The notes: generated by a model from the sequence alone, not told the origin. Positions 24,531 through 33,659 are shown, numbered from the stretch's first letter. The stretch is DNA of 64,000 bases from Clostridia bacterium (GCA_018436095.1 JAHDMJ010000001.1:232199-296198); one strand, 5' to 3'. Numbers and translations are program-made.

Positions 24531-25913
24531 CTATTTCAGGTAATCCTCCAAATTTACCTTGCCCCAGCCCATGGGCCGGCAGCGGCGAAAGCGGTTTCTT
24601 GCTGTCGACTGGAAAGTGGAGGGCATGGTAGCATCAATAATCATTTTGCCGCCAATTCTCTGCCAGGTGCTTTCACCGGGTGGGCTGATCTGGGGACAGG
24701 AAATATCCATAGGATGAATTCTGGCATCGGGAACAATCATTACATCTTTTGCCGGATTTACCCGGGTAGAGATTGCCCACATCATATCGGCAGGATCATA
24801 AATATTGACGTCAGTATCCACGGCTACGGCAATTTTCGGATGCAAATATGGGCTGCTTAAAACATTCATTAATACATCCCTGACCTGCCCTTCATAATGA
24901 GCGGTCATCTGCACCACCACCATCCATTGGCTGGCCCAGGGTGGGACGTGAACATCCTTCAGATCAATATAGCCATTGACATCTTTGATCCGGTTATAAA
25001 TCACGGCCTCCATAGGCAGGCCGCAAAGCACCTGATGCTCCGTAAATTCTGTAGCCTGCATGTGCCGGAAGATGGCGTCTTTTCTTTTGGTAATTGCCGT
25101 TACATCCCAAACCGGGTTTTTGCCTTCCCCGGAAATAAAACAGGTAAATTCACCGAAGGGCCCCTCTTCCTCTCGAACCCCGGGAAGAACCATTCCTTCT
25201 ATTACGATCTCCGAATAAGCCGGCACCTCCATATCAATAGTCTCACATTTGACTAAATCAACGGACTCTCCTAAAAGAGCGCTGGCTAATTCCAATTCAT
25301 CCACACCGTAAGATAAAGAAATATTAGTAGCAATATCATAGGCCGGATGGCAACCAATAGCTACCGCCATAGGCATAGGCTTATTTAGCTTCTCCCATTT
25401 ATTAAAATGCCGCCAAGTGTCCCTGGGCACCATCATAAAAGCCGTATGCCTGTCTCCTTTAACCTCAATTCGCAGGCAGGCTACATTGCGGATGCCGGTT
25501 TCCGGATCTTTTGTGATGCACATGCCGGAACCAATATAGCGGCCCGCATCCACATCGGAATGCTTCGGGATAGGAATTGCGAACAAGCTGGCTTCCTCTC
25601 CTAGAAAAATCTCTTCCTTAACCGGTCCTGTTTCCACTATCCTGCAGCTACCGTCTCTTTTGGCAATTCGTTCGGCAATATGAGGCACCACCTGGTCCGG
25701 CTTGGTATCCAAAGCAATGGCCTGAAACTCCCGGGTTTTGACTAACAAGTCGCAAAGCTGCCAGCCAGGATAATCTTTCAGGTTATTGAATATGATCGGT
25801 CCTGGAGCCTGGGAAACCAATTCAGCAACTTCATTAACGACATCAACCTCTTTGTTTACCTGAAGGATACGCCCTTGTATCTGCGCCAAATAACTACGAA
25901 GATCTTTTGCCAT
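24531..25913 (-). CDS. UbiD-family prenyl-FMN decarboxylase
   Basis: Reversible (de)carboxylase of aromatic or unsaturated acids that uses prenylated FMN and a metal; 460 residues, normal for the family. Recognisable blocks are GIRNVACLRIEVKG (the Arg near the cofactor), EEEGPFGEFTCFISG (carboxylate-binding Glu region) and AVDTDVNIYDPADMMWAISTR (metal/phosphate region with the second Arg). GGAGG precedes ATG 25913. It is the first gene of the operon with TAXI-TRAP and ubiX. The substrate cannot be read from the sequence; the alternatives are hydroxybenzoate-type and phenylacrylate-type acids. Confidence 0.93.
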   Translation of the reverse strand: MAKDLRSYLAQIQGRILQVNKEVDVVNEVAELVSQAPGPIIFNNLKDYPGWQLCDLLVKTREFQAIALDTKPDQVVPHIAERIAKRDGSCRIVETGPVKEEIFLGEEASLFAIPIPKHSDVDAGRYIGSGMCITKDPETGIRNVACLRIEVKGDRHTAFMMVPRDTWRHFNKWEKLNKPMPMAVAIGCHPAYDIATNISLSYGVDELELASALLGESVDLVKCETIDMEVPAYSEIVIEGMVLPGVREEEGPFGEFTCFISGEGKNPVWDVTAITKRKDAIFRHMQATEFTEHQVLCGLPMEAVIYNRIKDVNGYIDLKDVHVPPWASQWMVVVQMTAHYEGQVRDVLMNVLSSPYLHPKIAVAVDTDVNIYDPADMMWAISTRVNPAKDVMIVPDARIHPMDISCPQISPPGESTWQRIGGKMIIDATMPSTFQSTARNRFRRCRPMGWGKVNLEDYLK

Positions 25914-26053
25914 TCTTAATCCTCCCTTTTTACTCCTGTTTCCGTCTGTTTCCTGATACCCTATTCTGGCCCCCCCTGTTTCTTAGCCTTAGTTGCTTCC
26001 TCCTTTCTAAATTTTCGGAATTTTGCAGAACCACAATAGGATAAATTATCGGC

Positions 26054-26215
26054 CTATTTTTTCTCAATGATCACCGGGGAAAGCTCTATCTTAGTTGAAT
26101 AAAGGTGTTGAGCAAATGCTAATGCCTTGGCAATAGCGAGTATATACTTCTTATTCTCATCGGATAAATGGGCAAATCCATTTCTTAGCTGCTCCAGATT
26201 CTTGGCCTCTGTCAT
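26054..26215 (-). CDS. 53-residue protein divergent from an XRE regulator
   Basis: A short frame with strong coding signs: ATG 26215 preceded by GGAGGG, stop TAG at 26054, and its own promoter at 26247-26275. The protein begins MTEAKNLEQLRNGFAHLSDE and continues as an amphipathic helix, YILAIAKALAFAQHLY. I recall similar small proteins next to phage-type repressors in Firmicutes, but no function is known to me. It shares a control region with the helix-turn-helix gene on the other strand, so regulation by that protein is likely. The rest of the gap to ubiD (25914-26053) shows no further gene. Confidence 0.7.
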   Translation of the reverse strand: MTEAKNLEQLRNGFAHLSDENKKYILAIAKALAFAQHLYSTKIELSPVIIEKK

Positions 26216-26246
26216 GTAAAGCCCTCCTCCCGCTCGCTATGTAAGC

Positions 26247-26275
26247 ATAGTATCATAGCTATGTGAGTAAGTCAA
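26247..26275 (-). promoter_or_regulatory. Promoter of the 53-residue ORF
   Basis: On the minus strand, TTGACT (26270-26275), a 17-base spacer and TACTAT (26247-26252). The spacer contains ACTCACATAG; the same GTGAGTA word recurs in the opposite promoter at about 26304, so both may carry sites for the XRE regulator. Confidence 0.7.
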
Positions 26276-26296
26276 CTCTCTTTTTTATCATTTCAC

Positions 26297-26325
26297 TTGC
26301 ATTGTGAGTATCGGTATGCTATTGT
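26297..26325 (+). promoter_or_regulatory. Promoter of the XRE regulator gene
   Basis: TTGCAT (26297-26302), a 17-base spacer, then TATTGT (26320-26325). GTGAGTATCGG at 26304-26314 inside the spacer resembles GTGAGTAAGT at 26263-26272. These shared words are candidate half-operators for autoregulation. Confidence 0.6.
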
Positions 26326-26363
26326 AAATAAACTAAAGGGGCATTCATATGAGGAGATTAGAT

Positions 26364-26720
26364 ATGTCGGTCAATCAAAGAATAAAACAGGTACGGCAAG
26401 AGCTAAACTTATCCCAGGCTAAATTTGCAAAAGGGATATCGATATCTAACGGCTATATTGCCGGAATAGAATTGGGAAACCGTAAAGCAAACGATCGTAT
26501 TATTAAGCTTATTTGCTCGGAATACGGTGTAAATGAACATTGGTTGAAAACAGGAAACGGTAATATGTTTGATCACCCTCCAGGTGAAACTTTAGAGAAA
26601 TTAGTTGATGTTTTCAAAGAACTAAACCAAGAATTTCAGGAATATGTACTGCAACAGATCCAAAGCTTGTTAGAGGTGCAAAAGGCTCAACAGGAAAATA
26701 GCAACAAGACAAAGCAGTAA
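26364..26720 (+). CDS. XRE-family helix-turn-helix regulator
   Basis: A 118-residue DNA-binding protein. Its N-terminal Cro/C1-type HTH reads NQRIKQVRQELNLSQAKFAKGISISNGYIAGIELGNRKAND (4-44), and the conserved tail of this family is ICSEYGVNEHWLKTGNGNMF. The C-terminal half is a Gln/Glu-rich helix that may form a coiled coil (EELNQEFQEYVLQQIQSLLE-like). Start: ATG 26364 lies 7 bases after AGGAGA. ATG 26349 is in frame but has no ribosome site, and the AGGAG lies inside the extra codons. It is probably a lone phage-derived repressor; no phage genes are nearby. Confidence 0.88.
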   Translation: MSVNQRIKQVRQELNLSQAKFAKGISISNGYIAGIELGNRKANDRIIKLICSEYGVNEHWLKTGNGNMFDHPPGETLEKLVDVFKELNQEFQEYVLQQIQSLLEVQKAQQENSNKTKQ

Positions 26721-26752
26721 GCTCCTTTTTTAAAACATTAGCATAAAAAACA

Positions 26753-26784
26753 GCCCCCAGCGGATATCTGGGGGCTTTCTTTTT
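26753..26784 (+). terminator. Bidirectional terminator after the XRE gene
   Basis: GCCCCCAG (26753-26760) and CTGGGGGC (26768-26775) with a 7-base loop are followed by TTTCTTTTT. On the other strand the stem is followed by TTTTTTATG, so it can also end the minus-strand housekeeping operon. Confidence 0.9.
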
Positions 26785-26798
26785 GCTGCCGTTCTATT

Positions 26799-27152
26799 TT
26801 ATTCTTCTGTGTCCGCCATCAACCGGGCCGGCTGATTTAACACACCGGTCATATAGCCTTTTTGGTGCATTTTAGCCACATGATCCCTTAAGGTCTGCTC
26901 TATATCCACATCATACTCTTTTTCCAAAACATACATCATGGTCACTGCGGTCTGAGCCACATCCACCAGCTCTTCCACAATCAACTGCACCACCCGCTGC
27001 TGCTCCAGCCGGCTAGGTTCGCCGCTCATGCCTCTGTATTTGCCGATGACCTGAGCCAGCTCACCGGCTTCCTCCATCAGCTTCAGCGCCGTGGATTCAA
27101 GAGTAGGATTCAGCCTGTCCAGGCAGGGTAAAGAAATCGTCTTTCCTTTCAT
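26799..27152 (-). CDS. MazG-like nucleotide pyrophosphohydrolase
   Basis: All-alpha NTP pyrophosphatase family, 117 residues. The metal-binding motifs are KLMEEAGELAQVIGK and IVEELVDVAQTAVTMMYVL (EExxE ... ExxD). Members hydrolyse dCTP or damaged nucleotides; its position directly after dCMP deaminase fits pyrimidine deoxynucleotide control. Start ATG 27152 lies a base or so after the deaminase stop, with AAGGTG inside the deaminase gene; an in-frame GTG at 27161 would overlap the upstream gene. Confidence 0.82.
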   Translation of the reverse strand: MKGKTISLPCLDRLNPTLESTALKLMEEAGELAQVIGKYRGMSGEPSRLEQQRVVQLIVEELVDVAQTAVTMMYVLEKEYDVDIEQTLRDHVAKMHQKGYMTGVLNQPARLMADTEE

Positions 27153-27153
27153 C

Positions 27154-27630
27154 TCAAACACCTTTTCCCGGAGTACTCTGAGCCTTTTTATACTTGTGGC
27201 AGAAAACCCCGGCTTCTTTCAATAAAAGGCGGGACATCTCATCGGGATAATCGCCATCAAAAATGATTTCTTCGATACCGGCATTAATCAGCATTTTCGT
27301 ACAGATACTGCAAGGTTGGGTGGTAATATAGGCCGTAGCCCCCTGGAGAATGATACCGTAACGGGCCCCCTGAATAATGGCATTCTGCTCGGCGTGAACT
27401 CCCCGGCACATTTCATGACGCTGACCGGAAGGAATACCTTCCTTCTCCCGGCGGCAGCCGGTCTCCGAACAATGGCTTACGCCGCTGGGAGCTCCGTTGT
27501 AGCCTGTGGACAAAATCCGGCGGTCTTTCACAATCACACAGCCTACCTGCCGGCGCAGGCAAGTGGACCGGGTGGCTACCATAGCGGCAATCTCCATGAA
27601 ATAATCATCCCAACCGGGCCGTGTTTCCAT
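27154..27630 (-). CDS. dCMP deaminase (ComEB-like)
   Basis: Converts dCMP to dUMP, the substrate of thymidylate synthase; 158 residues. The zinc-site motif HAEQN has H79 and E81, with the second half [13 protein letters not shown] (C107, C110). The extra Cys/His cluster [13 protein letters not shown] at 53-65 is the structural zinc and allosteric region of this family. ATG 27630 has GGAGGT six bases before it and overlaps the TAA of glyA (TAATG), so the two are translationally coupled. Confidence 0.93.
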   Translation of the reverse strand: METRPGWDDYFMEIAAMVATRSTCLRRQVGCVIVKDRRILSTGYNGAPSGVSHCSETGCRREKEGIPSGQRHEMCRGVHAEQNAIIQGARYGIILQGATAYITTQPCSICTKMLINAGIEEIIFDGDYPDEMSRLLLKEAGVFCHKYKKAQSTPGKGV

Positions 27631-28892
27631 TATAACCTCCACTGTTCGGCAAAGATAGGAAAGCCCTTGGTCAAATCAGCAACCATCACCTTGGCCTTAT
27701 TTAAGATACCGCTATCCTCGGGGTTGCTGAGAACCAAATCGATGATTTCGGCAATAACAGCCATGTCTGTCTCTTTCATGCCCCTGGTGGTAGTGGCGGG
27801 AGTGCCGATTCTGATACCGCTGGTGACAAAGGGACTTTCGGGATCGAAGGGGATAGCGTTTTTATTAACGGTGATACCGGCTTCATCCAGCAGCTTTTCC
27901 GCTACTTTGCCCGTCAGCTTCTTCGGCCGCAAATCCACCAGCATCAAATGATTGTCGGTGCCGCCGGACACCAGGCGGAAGCCTTTATCCGTCAGCTCCT
28001 TGGCCAGCACCTGGGCATTATTGATAATCTGCTGCTGATAGACCGTAAACTGAGGCGCCAGAGCCTCTTTAAATGACATAGCCTTGGCAGCAATCACATG
28101 CATGAGAGGTCCGCCCTGGATACCGGGGAAAATAGCTTTATCAATGGCTTTGGCCAGTTCTTCTTTGCAGAGAATGAGGCCGCCCCTGGGTCCCCGTAAA
28201 GTCTTATGGGTGGTGGAAGTCACCACATCGGCATAAGGTACGGGATTAGGATGGAGGCCGGCAGCCACCAAGCCGGCAATATGGGCCATATCCACCATGA
28301 AAAGAGAACCGGCTTCTTTGGCAATGGCGGACATTTTAGCAAAATCGATAGTCCTGGGATAAGCGCTGGCCCCTGCCACCATCAGCTTGGGCCGGGTCTT
28401 CAGCATCAGTTCTCTTAAAGCGTCATAATCAATGATCTCGCTGTCCTCAGTCACACCATAGGGGACGAAATTATAGTATTTGCCGGAAATATTAACCGGT
28501 GAGCCATGGGTCAAATGACCGCCGTGGGCCAGGCTCATCCCTACAATGGTATCGCCGGGCTCCACCAGGGCAAAGTAAACGGCCATATTGGCCTGGGCGC
28601 CGGAATGGGCCTGTACATTGGCATGCTCCGCCCCAAATAAGGCTTTAGCCCGGTCAATGGCCAGATTCTCAACCACATCCACGTACTCACAGCCGCCATA
28701 ATAGCGTTTGCCGGGATAACCTTCCGCATACTTGTTGGTCAATACCGAGCCTTGGGCTGCCATCACCGCCGGACTGACATAGTTTTCCGAGGCGATCAGT
28801 TCAATTTTTTCGCTTTGTCTGCCCTTTTCCTGCTCCATTGCCGCCGCTAATTCAGAATCGGCCTTGGCCAGAAGCTCCGCAACGTAATCCAT
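27630..28892 (-). CDS. glyA: Serine hydroxymethyltransferase
   Basis: PLP enzyme interconverting serine and glycine with tetrahydrofolate, the main source of one-carbon units; 420 residues. The PLP lysine is K230 in [27 protein letters not shown] and [17 protein letters not shown] are family blocks. ATG 28892 lies behind AAGGGGGCAGA; the open frame further upstream has no start signal. It is in the conserved rpiB - TIGR01440 - glyA - dCMP deaminase order of Firmicutes. Confidence 0.97.
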   Translation of the reverse strand: MDYVAELLAKADSELAAAMEQEKGRQSEKIELIASENYVSPAVMAAQGSVLTNKYAEGYPGKRYYGGCEYVDVVENLAIDRAKALFGAEHANVQAHSGAQANMAVYFALVEPGDTIVGMSLAHGGHLTHGSPVNISGKYYNFVPYGVTEDSEIIDYDALRELMLKTRPKLMVAGASAYPRTIDFAKMSAIAKEAGSLFMVDMAHIAGLVAAGLHPNPVPYADVVTSTTHKTLRGPRGGLILCKEELAKAIDKAIFPGIQGGPLMHVIAAKAMSFKEALAPQFTVYQQQIINNAQVLAKELTDKGFRLVSGGTDNHLMLVDLRPKKLTGKVAEKLLDEAGITVNKNAIPFDPESPFVTSGIRIGTPATTTRGMKETDMAVIAEIIDLVLSNPEDSGILNKAKVMVADLTKGFPIFAEQWRL

Positions 28893-28996
28893 GGTATTCT
28901 GCCCCCTTGTAATATATTGATCATTGATTATTGGTTTAATAATCACATCGACGCTTTTCGTATTGCTTGGCGTTGCCTAATATTCACTAAACCTGC

Positions 28997-29545
28997 TTAC
29001 TTGTATTGGGCCCGCTCGCCGCCGATCAGTTTGGGCCTGGTCCGGACCATAGTCACCCGGGCTTCGCCGATCCAGGGCTCTGCCGGCCGCACCATAACGG
29101 CCACAGGCCGCAGATGCATGCCGATGCAGGTCTCGCCAATATCGATACCGGCAGCGGCTTTGTGGTTATCCAGGTTTTCGACTACCACCGGCTGCTTTAA
29201 ATGACGATAAGCCCAGGCAGCCCAACTGCCGCCTGCCTTTCGCACCGGCACCACGGTCACCGGCGTCAGGCCAAAGCGCAACGCGGCTTCCTTTTCTATC
29301 ACTAAAGCCCGGTTCAAATGCTCGCAGCACTGAGCCGCCAGCCAGATGCCTTTTGCCTCTAATAGCGGCCGGACAGCCTCAAACACCGCTTCTCCCGCTT
29401 CTTCCACAGGTTCGCTGCCGATTTTTTTGCCCATGATCTCACTGGTGCTGCAGCCCACAACCAGAATATCTCCGGCTTCCAGCTCCGCAGCCGCCAATAA
29501 AGCTTCCAGGCAGGCCGCCGTCTGCTCTTTGATCTTGTCCAGCAT
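28997..29545 (-). CDS. TIGR01440/DUF436 family protein (YwlG-like)
   Basis: A conserved Firmicute protein of unknown function, 182 residues. The signature segments are GDILVVGCSTSEIMGKKIG, LAAQCCEHLNRALVIEKE and DIGETCIGMHLRPV. The paired cysteines in AAQCCEHLNR are conserved in the family. GGAGGGAG precedes ATG 29545. It lies between rpiB and glyA, a conserved neighbourhood that has not revealed its job. Confidence 0.9.
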   Translation of the reverse strand: MLDKIKEQTAACLEALLAAAELEAGDILVVGCSTSEIMGKKIGSEPVEEAGEAVFEAVRPLLEAKGIWLAAQCCEHLNRALVIEKEAALRFGLTPVTVVPVRKAGGSWAAWAYRHLKQPVVVENLDNHKAAAGIDIGETCIGMHLRPVAVMVRPAEPWIGEARVTMVRTRPKLIGGERAQYK

Positions 29546-29557
29546 ACCGCTCCCTCC

Positions 29558-29641
29558 TTAACGCCGATATAATAAAAAAGCTCCGATTAACAAGACAACT
29601 ACAATAATTGCCACAATAAAAACCATCAGGCTTACTAACAT
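29558..29641 (-). CDS. 27-residue single-helix membrane microprotein
   Basis: The frame starts ATG at 29641 inside the last codons of rpiB (7-base overlap) and ends TAA at 29558, just before the DUF436 ribosome site. The product is almost wholly one hydrophobic helix, SLMVFIVAIIVVVLLIGAFL, ending LYRR, a positive-inside tail. There is no strong ribosome site, so translation would depend on coupling to rpiB. It fills the gap between two genes neatly, which supports it being real, but no homologue is known to me. Confidence 0.5.
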   Translation of the reverse strand: MLVSLMVFIVAIIVVVLLIGAFLLYRR

Positions 29642-30075
29642 TGTTCAATCTCCATCAGCTTGTCCACCCGGGTACTGTGCCGGCCGCCTTCGAATGAGGT
29701 GCTTAACCAGATCTCCACAATATCCAAGGCCAGGCCCGGGCCTACCACTCTTTGGCCCAGGGCCAATATATTGGCATTATTGTGAAGCCTGCTCATCCTG
29801 GCGGAGAAAGTATCCCCGCACAGCGCCGCCCGTATACCTCTGACCTTATTGGCCCCAATGCTGACGCCAATACCGGTGCCGCAAACCAGGATACCCCTGT
29901 CTGATTTGCCGGCGGCCACATCCAAAGCCACAGCTTTGGCATAATCGGGGTAGTCGCAGGATTCTATGCTATATGTGCCCTTGTCCTCCACATCGTAGCC
30001 TTTTTCCAGAAGCCAGGTTTTAATCGCTTCTTTTAATTCAAAGCCGCCGTGATCGGCGCCCAAAGATATTTTCAT
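29635..30075 (-). CDS. rpiB: Ribose-5-phosphate isomerase B
   Basis: Interconverts ribose-5-phosphate and ribulose-5-phosphate; 146 residues. LGADHGGFELKEAI has D8 and H9. The catalytic cysteine is C65 in GILVCGTGIGVSIGANKVRG, and SCDYPDYA is the phosphate-binding region. It starts the downstream half of the conserved housekeeping cluster; 113 bases separate it from the PrmC-Sua5 gene, so it could have its own promoter, though none is obvious. Confidence 0.96.
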   Translation of the reverse strand: MKISLGADHGGFELKEAIKTWLLEKGYDVEDKGTYSIESCDYPDYAKAVALDVAAGKSDRGILVCGTGIGVSIGANKVRGIRAALCGDTFSARMSRLHNNANILALGQRVVGPGLALDIVEIWLSTSFEGGRHSTRVDKLMEIEQC

Positions 30076-30188
30076 CGCAGCACCCTCCGTACATTACACA
30101 TGTTGCACATTTTTTCTTATTTTACCATATTCCCCTGCTCAGTAAAACCGCTATCGGAAATATACATTGTGAATTTAGGGAAATAACC

Positions 30189-32456
30189 TCAAAAGGGCAG
30201 CCCTTCTTTATCCAGCCGCCAAATACGGTTGCCGGCGGCCTTTAGCAGCCGGTTCATCACCGCTGCGCCCCGGCCTTTGGTGCTGCAAGCTTCCACAAAT
30301 ATACGGCCCACATCCTCTTGGTCACAGGCCCTTAACGCATCGTAAAGCAGCGCTCCCATCTCCCTGGGGCGGCTGTGGCTGCCCATTTTACGGCAGTAAT
30401 AAAGCTCTTCATCTTTTTCCGGCTGCAAGGCGCGGCCTAAAAGGAGCCGCCAGGTTTCTTCACTGAGCAAAAGTCCGATCTTGCGCCGCTCCCCGCCGGC
30501 TTCCGGCTGCAGCGGCTCATCGCTGCTGTCTTCCGGCTTGACCTCCGGCCCTTTGAGGCTGGAGGGCTGCAGCATCAGGCGGGCCACGAAGGCCGCCACC
30601 GCATGGGGATTGCCCTGCAAGATGGTGGCCGGAGCTTTGGGAGCATAGTGGCGGTATTTCATGCCCGGGGCTTTTGGGGGGGAGCTATCAGAGCTGTGGC
30701 TGCCCTGGGGGCTGTGACCCTGGTCGTGACTCTGGCTGCCTTTGTGGCTGCCGCCGCTACAGGTGCAGCCGCCGCCCTGGCTGCCGCCGCTGTGGTCAGC
30801 GCCTTGGGCTCCAGTCTGCTCTTCCTCACTCCCTTGGACAGGCCCCAAAATCCGGTTCAAAGCTGACAGAGTGATGTCGCCGGGCCGTAAAACTGCCGGC
30901 GGCTCCACGGATAAGTCTAAAATGGTAGACTCAAGGCCTACCTGGCATGGACCGCCGTCGATAATTACCTCGATTTTGCCGTCCAGATCCTCCAGGACAT
31001 GACAAGCCTTGGTGGGGCTGGGCCGGCCGCTGGTATTGGCGCTGGGAGCCGCTATGGGGCCGCCGCAGGCCTCAATCAAGGCCTGGGCTATGGGTTCTGC
31101 CGGAAACCGTATGGCCACCGTATCCAAGCCCGCTGTAACAATAGGAGGAATATGTTCCGCCGCCGGCACCACCATAGTTAAAGGGCCGGGCCAAAGCTTA
31201 TTGGCTGCCTTTTGGGCCTTTTCCGGCCAGACTCTCGTCAGCTCTTTAGCCTCTGCCAGAGAAGCAACATGCAAAATCAGCGGATTATCGCTGGGCCGTC
31301 CTTTGGCCTCGTATATTCTGGCCACCGCCTTTTCATCCAGGCCGTATGCCCCCAAGCCATAAACAGTTTCCGTAGGGAAGGCCACCAGCCCCCCCTCCCG
31401 CAAAATCCGGGCGGCTTCTTTAATTCGGGGATCGTTGCCGTCTTTGATTCGCCAATACTGGGTCTTTTTTATTTTTTTGCTGTTTTTGCAGGCAGCCCCG
31501 CCCGGCTTGCCGGTCTTGCCCGCCTCACCGGAGGCTGCAGTATCACTCAAGTCCTCGGCATCATTTGAGCCGCCGGCCTGGCTTCTGCGGCAGCCCAGCA
31601 CTACTCTATCCCGGCCGCCTTCGTCCTGTAAAACCTCCACATCCTTAAAGCCCGCCGCCGCAAACAGGGCCTTCACTGCCGGCCCTTGCCGCCAGCCGAT
31701 TTCCACCAGGCACCAGCCCTTATCCTCAAGACGCCCATAAGCTGCCGGCAATATTTCGCGGTAGCAGTCCAGTCCGTCTTTACCGCCCCATAAAGCTTTC
31801 ACCGGCTCTTTCCTCACGTTTTCCGGCAGCTCTGTCATTTCCTCTGTGGATATATAAGGGGGATTAGACAGAATCAGCCGGAATTGCTCCTGGGGACCAA
31901 GGGGCTCAAACCAGGAGCCTTCTCTAACCTCAACCCGCTGCTCAAGCTGATTCAGGCGAAGGTTTTTTCTTGTGGTTTCCGCAGCCAAGGGGTCGATATC
32001 CACAGCCACTCCTTGCAGCAAGGGTCTGGCCAAAGCCAGGGATGTGATAACGGCGCCGCTGCCGCTGCCCAGCTCCAATACCCGCACAGGTTCTTCCTCA
32101 GGCAAGCGGACCAGGGCGGCATTGACTAAGACCAAGGTATCCCGGCGGGGAATCAGCACCCCGGGCACAACATGACAATCCAAACCGCCAAAATCCTGGC
32201 AGCCTGTCAAATAAGCCATAGGTTCATGATTGGCCAGCCGCTCAACGGCCTCCTCATAAGCTTGTCCCGTCTCCGGCTCCAAAGCTGCATCGAAATCCAG
32301 CAGAAGCTGCAAACCCTCTTTTTTCCAGCAAAAAGCAAGAAGCTCCTTTGCCTCCCGGCAGGCAGCTTCTTCGGAAAACCCTGCTTTTTTCAATTGTCGG
32401 CAAGCCCGGGCATAAGCTTCCCTGCCCGAAACCTCCGCGTTGTCTATCTCTGGCAT
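30189..32456 (-). CDS. Fusion: release-factor glutamine methyltransferase PrmC + threonylcarbamoyl-AMP synthase Sua5/YwlC
   Basis: Two normally separate enzymes in one 755-residue frame. Residues 1-290 are PrmC, which methylates the GGQ Gln of release factors: SAM loop ELGSGSG (128-134) and catalytic NPPY (198-201). A linker (about 290-340) rich in Gly, Ala and Lys follows. Residues about 341-545 are the YrdC/Sua5 domain that makes threonylcarbamoyl-AMP for tRNA t6A: FPTETVYGLG (360-369), KGRPSDNPL (385-393), APSANTSGRPSPT. An unusual Gly/Ser/His-rich stretch (about 548-605) then leads to the C-terminal Sua5 domain from KYRHYAPKAP. The substrate gene prfA lies 61 bases upstream. No stop or frameshift is seen at the junction. 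Confidence 0.93.
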   Translation of the reverse strand: MPEIDNAEVSGREAYARACRQLKKAGFSEEAACREAKELLAFCWKKEGLQLLLDFDAALEPETGQAYEEAVERLANHEPMAYLTGCQDFGGLDCHVVPGVLIPRRDTLVLVNAALVRLPEEEPVRVLELGSGSGAVITSLALARPLLQGVAVDIDPLAAETTRKNLRLNQLEQRVEVREGSWFEPLGPQEQFRLILSNPPYISTEEMTELPENVRKEPVKALWGGKDGLDCYREILPAAYGRLEDKGWCLVEIGWRQGPAVKALFAAAGFKDVEVLQDEGGRDRVVLGCRRSQAGGSNDAEDLSDTAASGEAGKTGKPGGAACKNSKKIKKTQYWRIKDGNDPRIKEAARILREGGLVAFPTETVYGLGAYGLDEKAVARIYEAKGRPSDNPLILHVASLAEAKELTRVWPEKAQKAANKLWPGPLTMVVPAAEHIPPIVTAGLDTVAIRFPAEPIAQALIEACGGPIAAPSANTSGRPSPTKACHVLEDLDGKIEVIIDGGPCQVGLESTILDLSVEPPAVLRPGDITLSALNRILGPVQGSEEEQTGAQGADHSGGSQGGGCTCSGGSHKGSQSHDQGHSPQGSHSSDSSPPKAPGMKYRHYAPKAPATILQGNPHAVAAFVARLMLQPSSLKGPEVKPEDSSDEPLQPEAGGERRKIGLLLSEETWRLLLGRALQPEKDEELYYCRKMGSHSRPREMGALLYDALRACDQEDVGRIFVEACSTKGRGAAVMNRLLKAAGNRIWRLDKEGLPF

Positions 32457-32517
32457 AAATTGCCTACTCCCGTTTCAAATTCTCTGTTTGGCCACGTAAA
32501 AAGCGGCCTCCGGCTCC

Positions 32518-33591
32518 TTACTCCTGGCTGCTTTTCAGCTGCTCCGCCTGGTCGGCATTGGTCAGCGCTTCAATAAACTCTTCCAGCTCTCCTTGAAGAA
32601 CGTATTCCAGTTTATAAGAAGTCAGGCCGATACGGTGGTCCGTCACCCGGCCCTGAGGGAAATTGTAAGTACGAATCCGCTCACTGCGGTCCCCTGAGCC
32701 GACCATGCTTTTGCGGGTACTGGCCTGCTGGCCTTGCTGCTCTTCCATGGCCTTCTCCATCAGACGGGAACGCAGCACCTTCATGGCTTTATCCTTATTT
32801 TTGATCTGGGATTTTTCATCCTGGCAGCTCACCACCAGTCCGGTGGGAATATGGGTTAAGCGAATAGCGGATTTTGTGGTATTTACCGACTGGCCCCCGG
32901 GTCCGCTGGAGCAGAAAATATCCACCCGGATATCCGACTCTTTGATATCGAGATCCACTTCTTCAGCCTCCGGCAGCACCGCCACCGTAGCGGCAGAGGT
33001 ATGAATACGGCCGCCGGATTCCGTCTCCGGCACCCGCTGCACCCGGTGAACGCCGCTTTCATATTTCAGCCGGCTATAGGCTCCCCGGCCTTCGATCAGC
33101 AGTACAACTTCCTTTACGCCGCCGATATCCGTAATATTGGAGGACATAATATCGATGCGCCAGCCCTGATTCTCGGCATAGCGGGTATACATCCGCATCA
33201 AATCCCCGGCAAACAGAGCGGCTTCTTCACCGCCGGTGCCGCCCCGTACCTCCAGCAGTACGTTTTTGTCGTCATTGGGATCCTTAGGCAGCAATAAAAT
33301 CTGCAAACGGTTTTTCAGCTCTTCTTCCTTATCTTCCAACTCCCCTAAATCGGCTTTGATCAGCTCTTCCATTTCCTGATCCAGGCCGCCGGCCTCCAAC
33401 AGTTCCCGGTTGTCTTTGATTTGTTGCAGGACTTGTTTATATTCGCTATAAGCGTCCATAGTTTCCTGCATACCGGCGTGTTTTTTCGTATACTCCCGCC
33501 AGGAGCTTTGGTCCGCAATAATATTGGGGTCGCTTATTTTCTCCGTTAACTCATTGAAGACGGTTTCCATTTTATTTAATCTGTCCAGCAT
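32518..33591 (-). CDS. prfA: Peptide chain release factor 1
   Basis: Ends translation at UAA and UAG; 357 residues. The GGQ catalytic loop is at 232-234 ([13 protein letters not shown]). The stop-codon recognition tripeptide is PxT, here PET at 188-190 ([10 protein letters not shown]). It is followed by prmC, encoded as part of a fusion, whose product methylates Q234. The presence of RF1 means UAG is normally a stop in this organism, which bears on the interrupted vanW gene. Confidence 0.97.
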   Translation of the reverse strand: MLDRLNKMETVFNELTEKISDPNIIADQSSWREYTKKHAGMQETMDAYSEYKQVLQQIKDNRELLEAGGLDQEMEELIKADLGELEDKEEELKNRLQILLLPKDPNDDKNVLLEVRGGTGGEEAALFAGDLMRMYTRYAENQGWRIDIMSSNITDIGGVKEVVLLIEGRGAYSRLKYESGVHRVQRVPETESGGRIHTSAATVAVLPEAEEVDLDIKESDIRVDIFCSSGPGGQSVNTTKSAIRLTHIPTGLVVSCQDEKSQIKNKDKAMKVLRSRLMEKAMEEQQGQQASTRKSMVGSGDRSERIRTYNFPQGRVTDHRIGLTSYKLEYVLQGELEEFIEALTNADQAEQLKSSQE

Positions 33592-33659
33592 TGATGAACT
33601 TCCTTTCCTGATTAACGTAATATCGGCATATAAATCGGCAAAGCAACAGACGCAACCGC

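Noticed and set aside
26364..26720. Prophage or integrative element around the XRE gene
   Set aside because: No integrase, attachment duplication or phage structural gene is present on either side.
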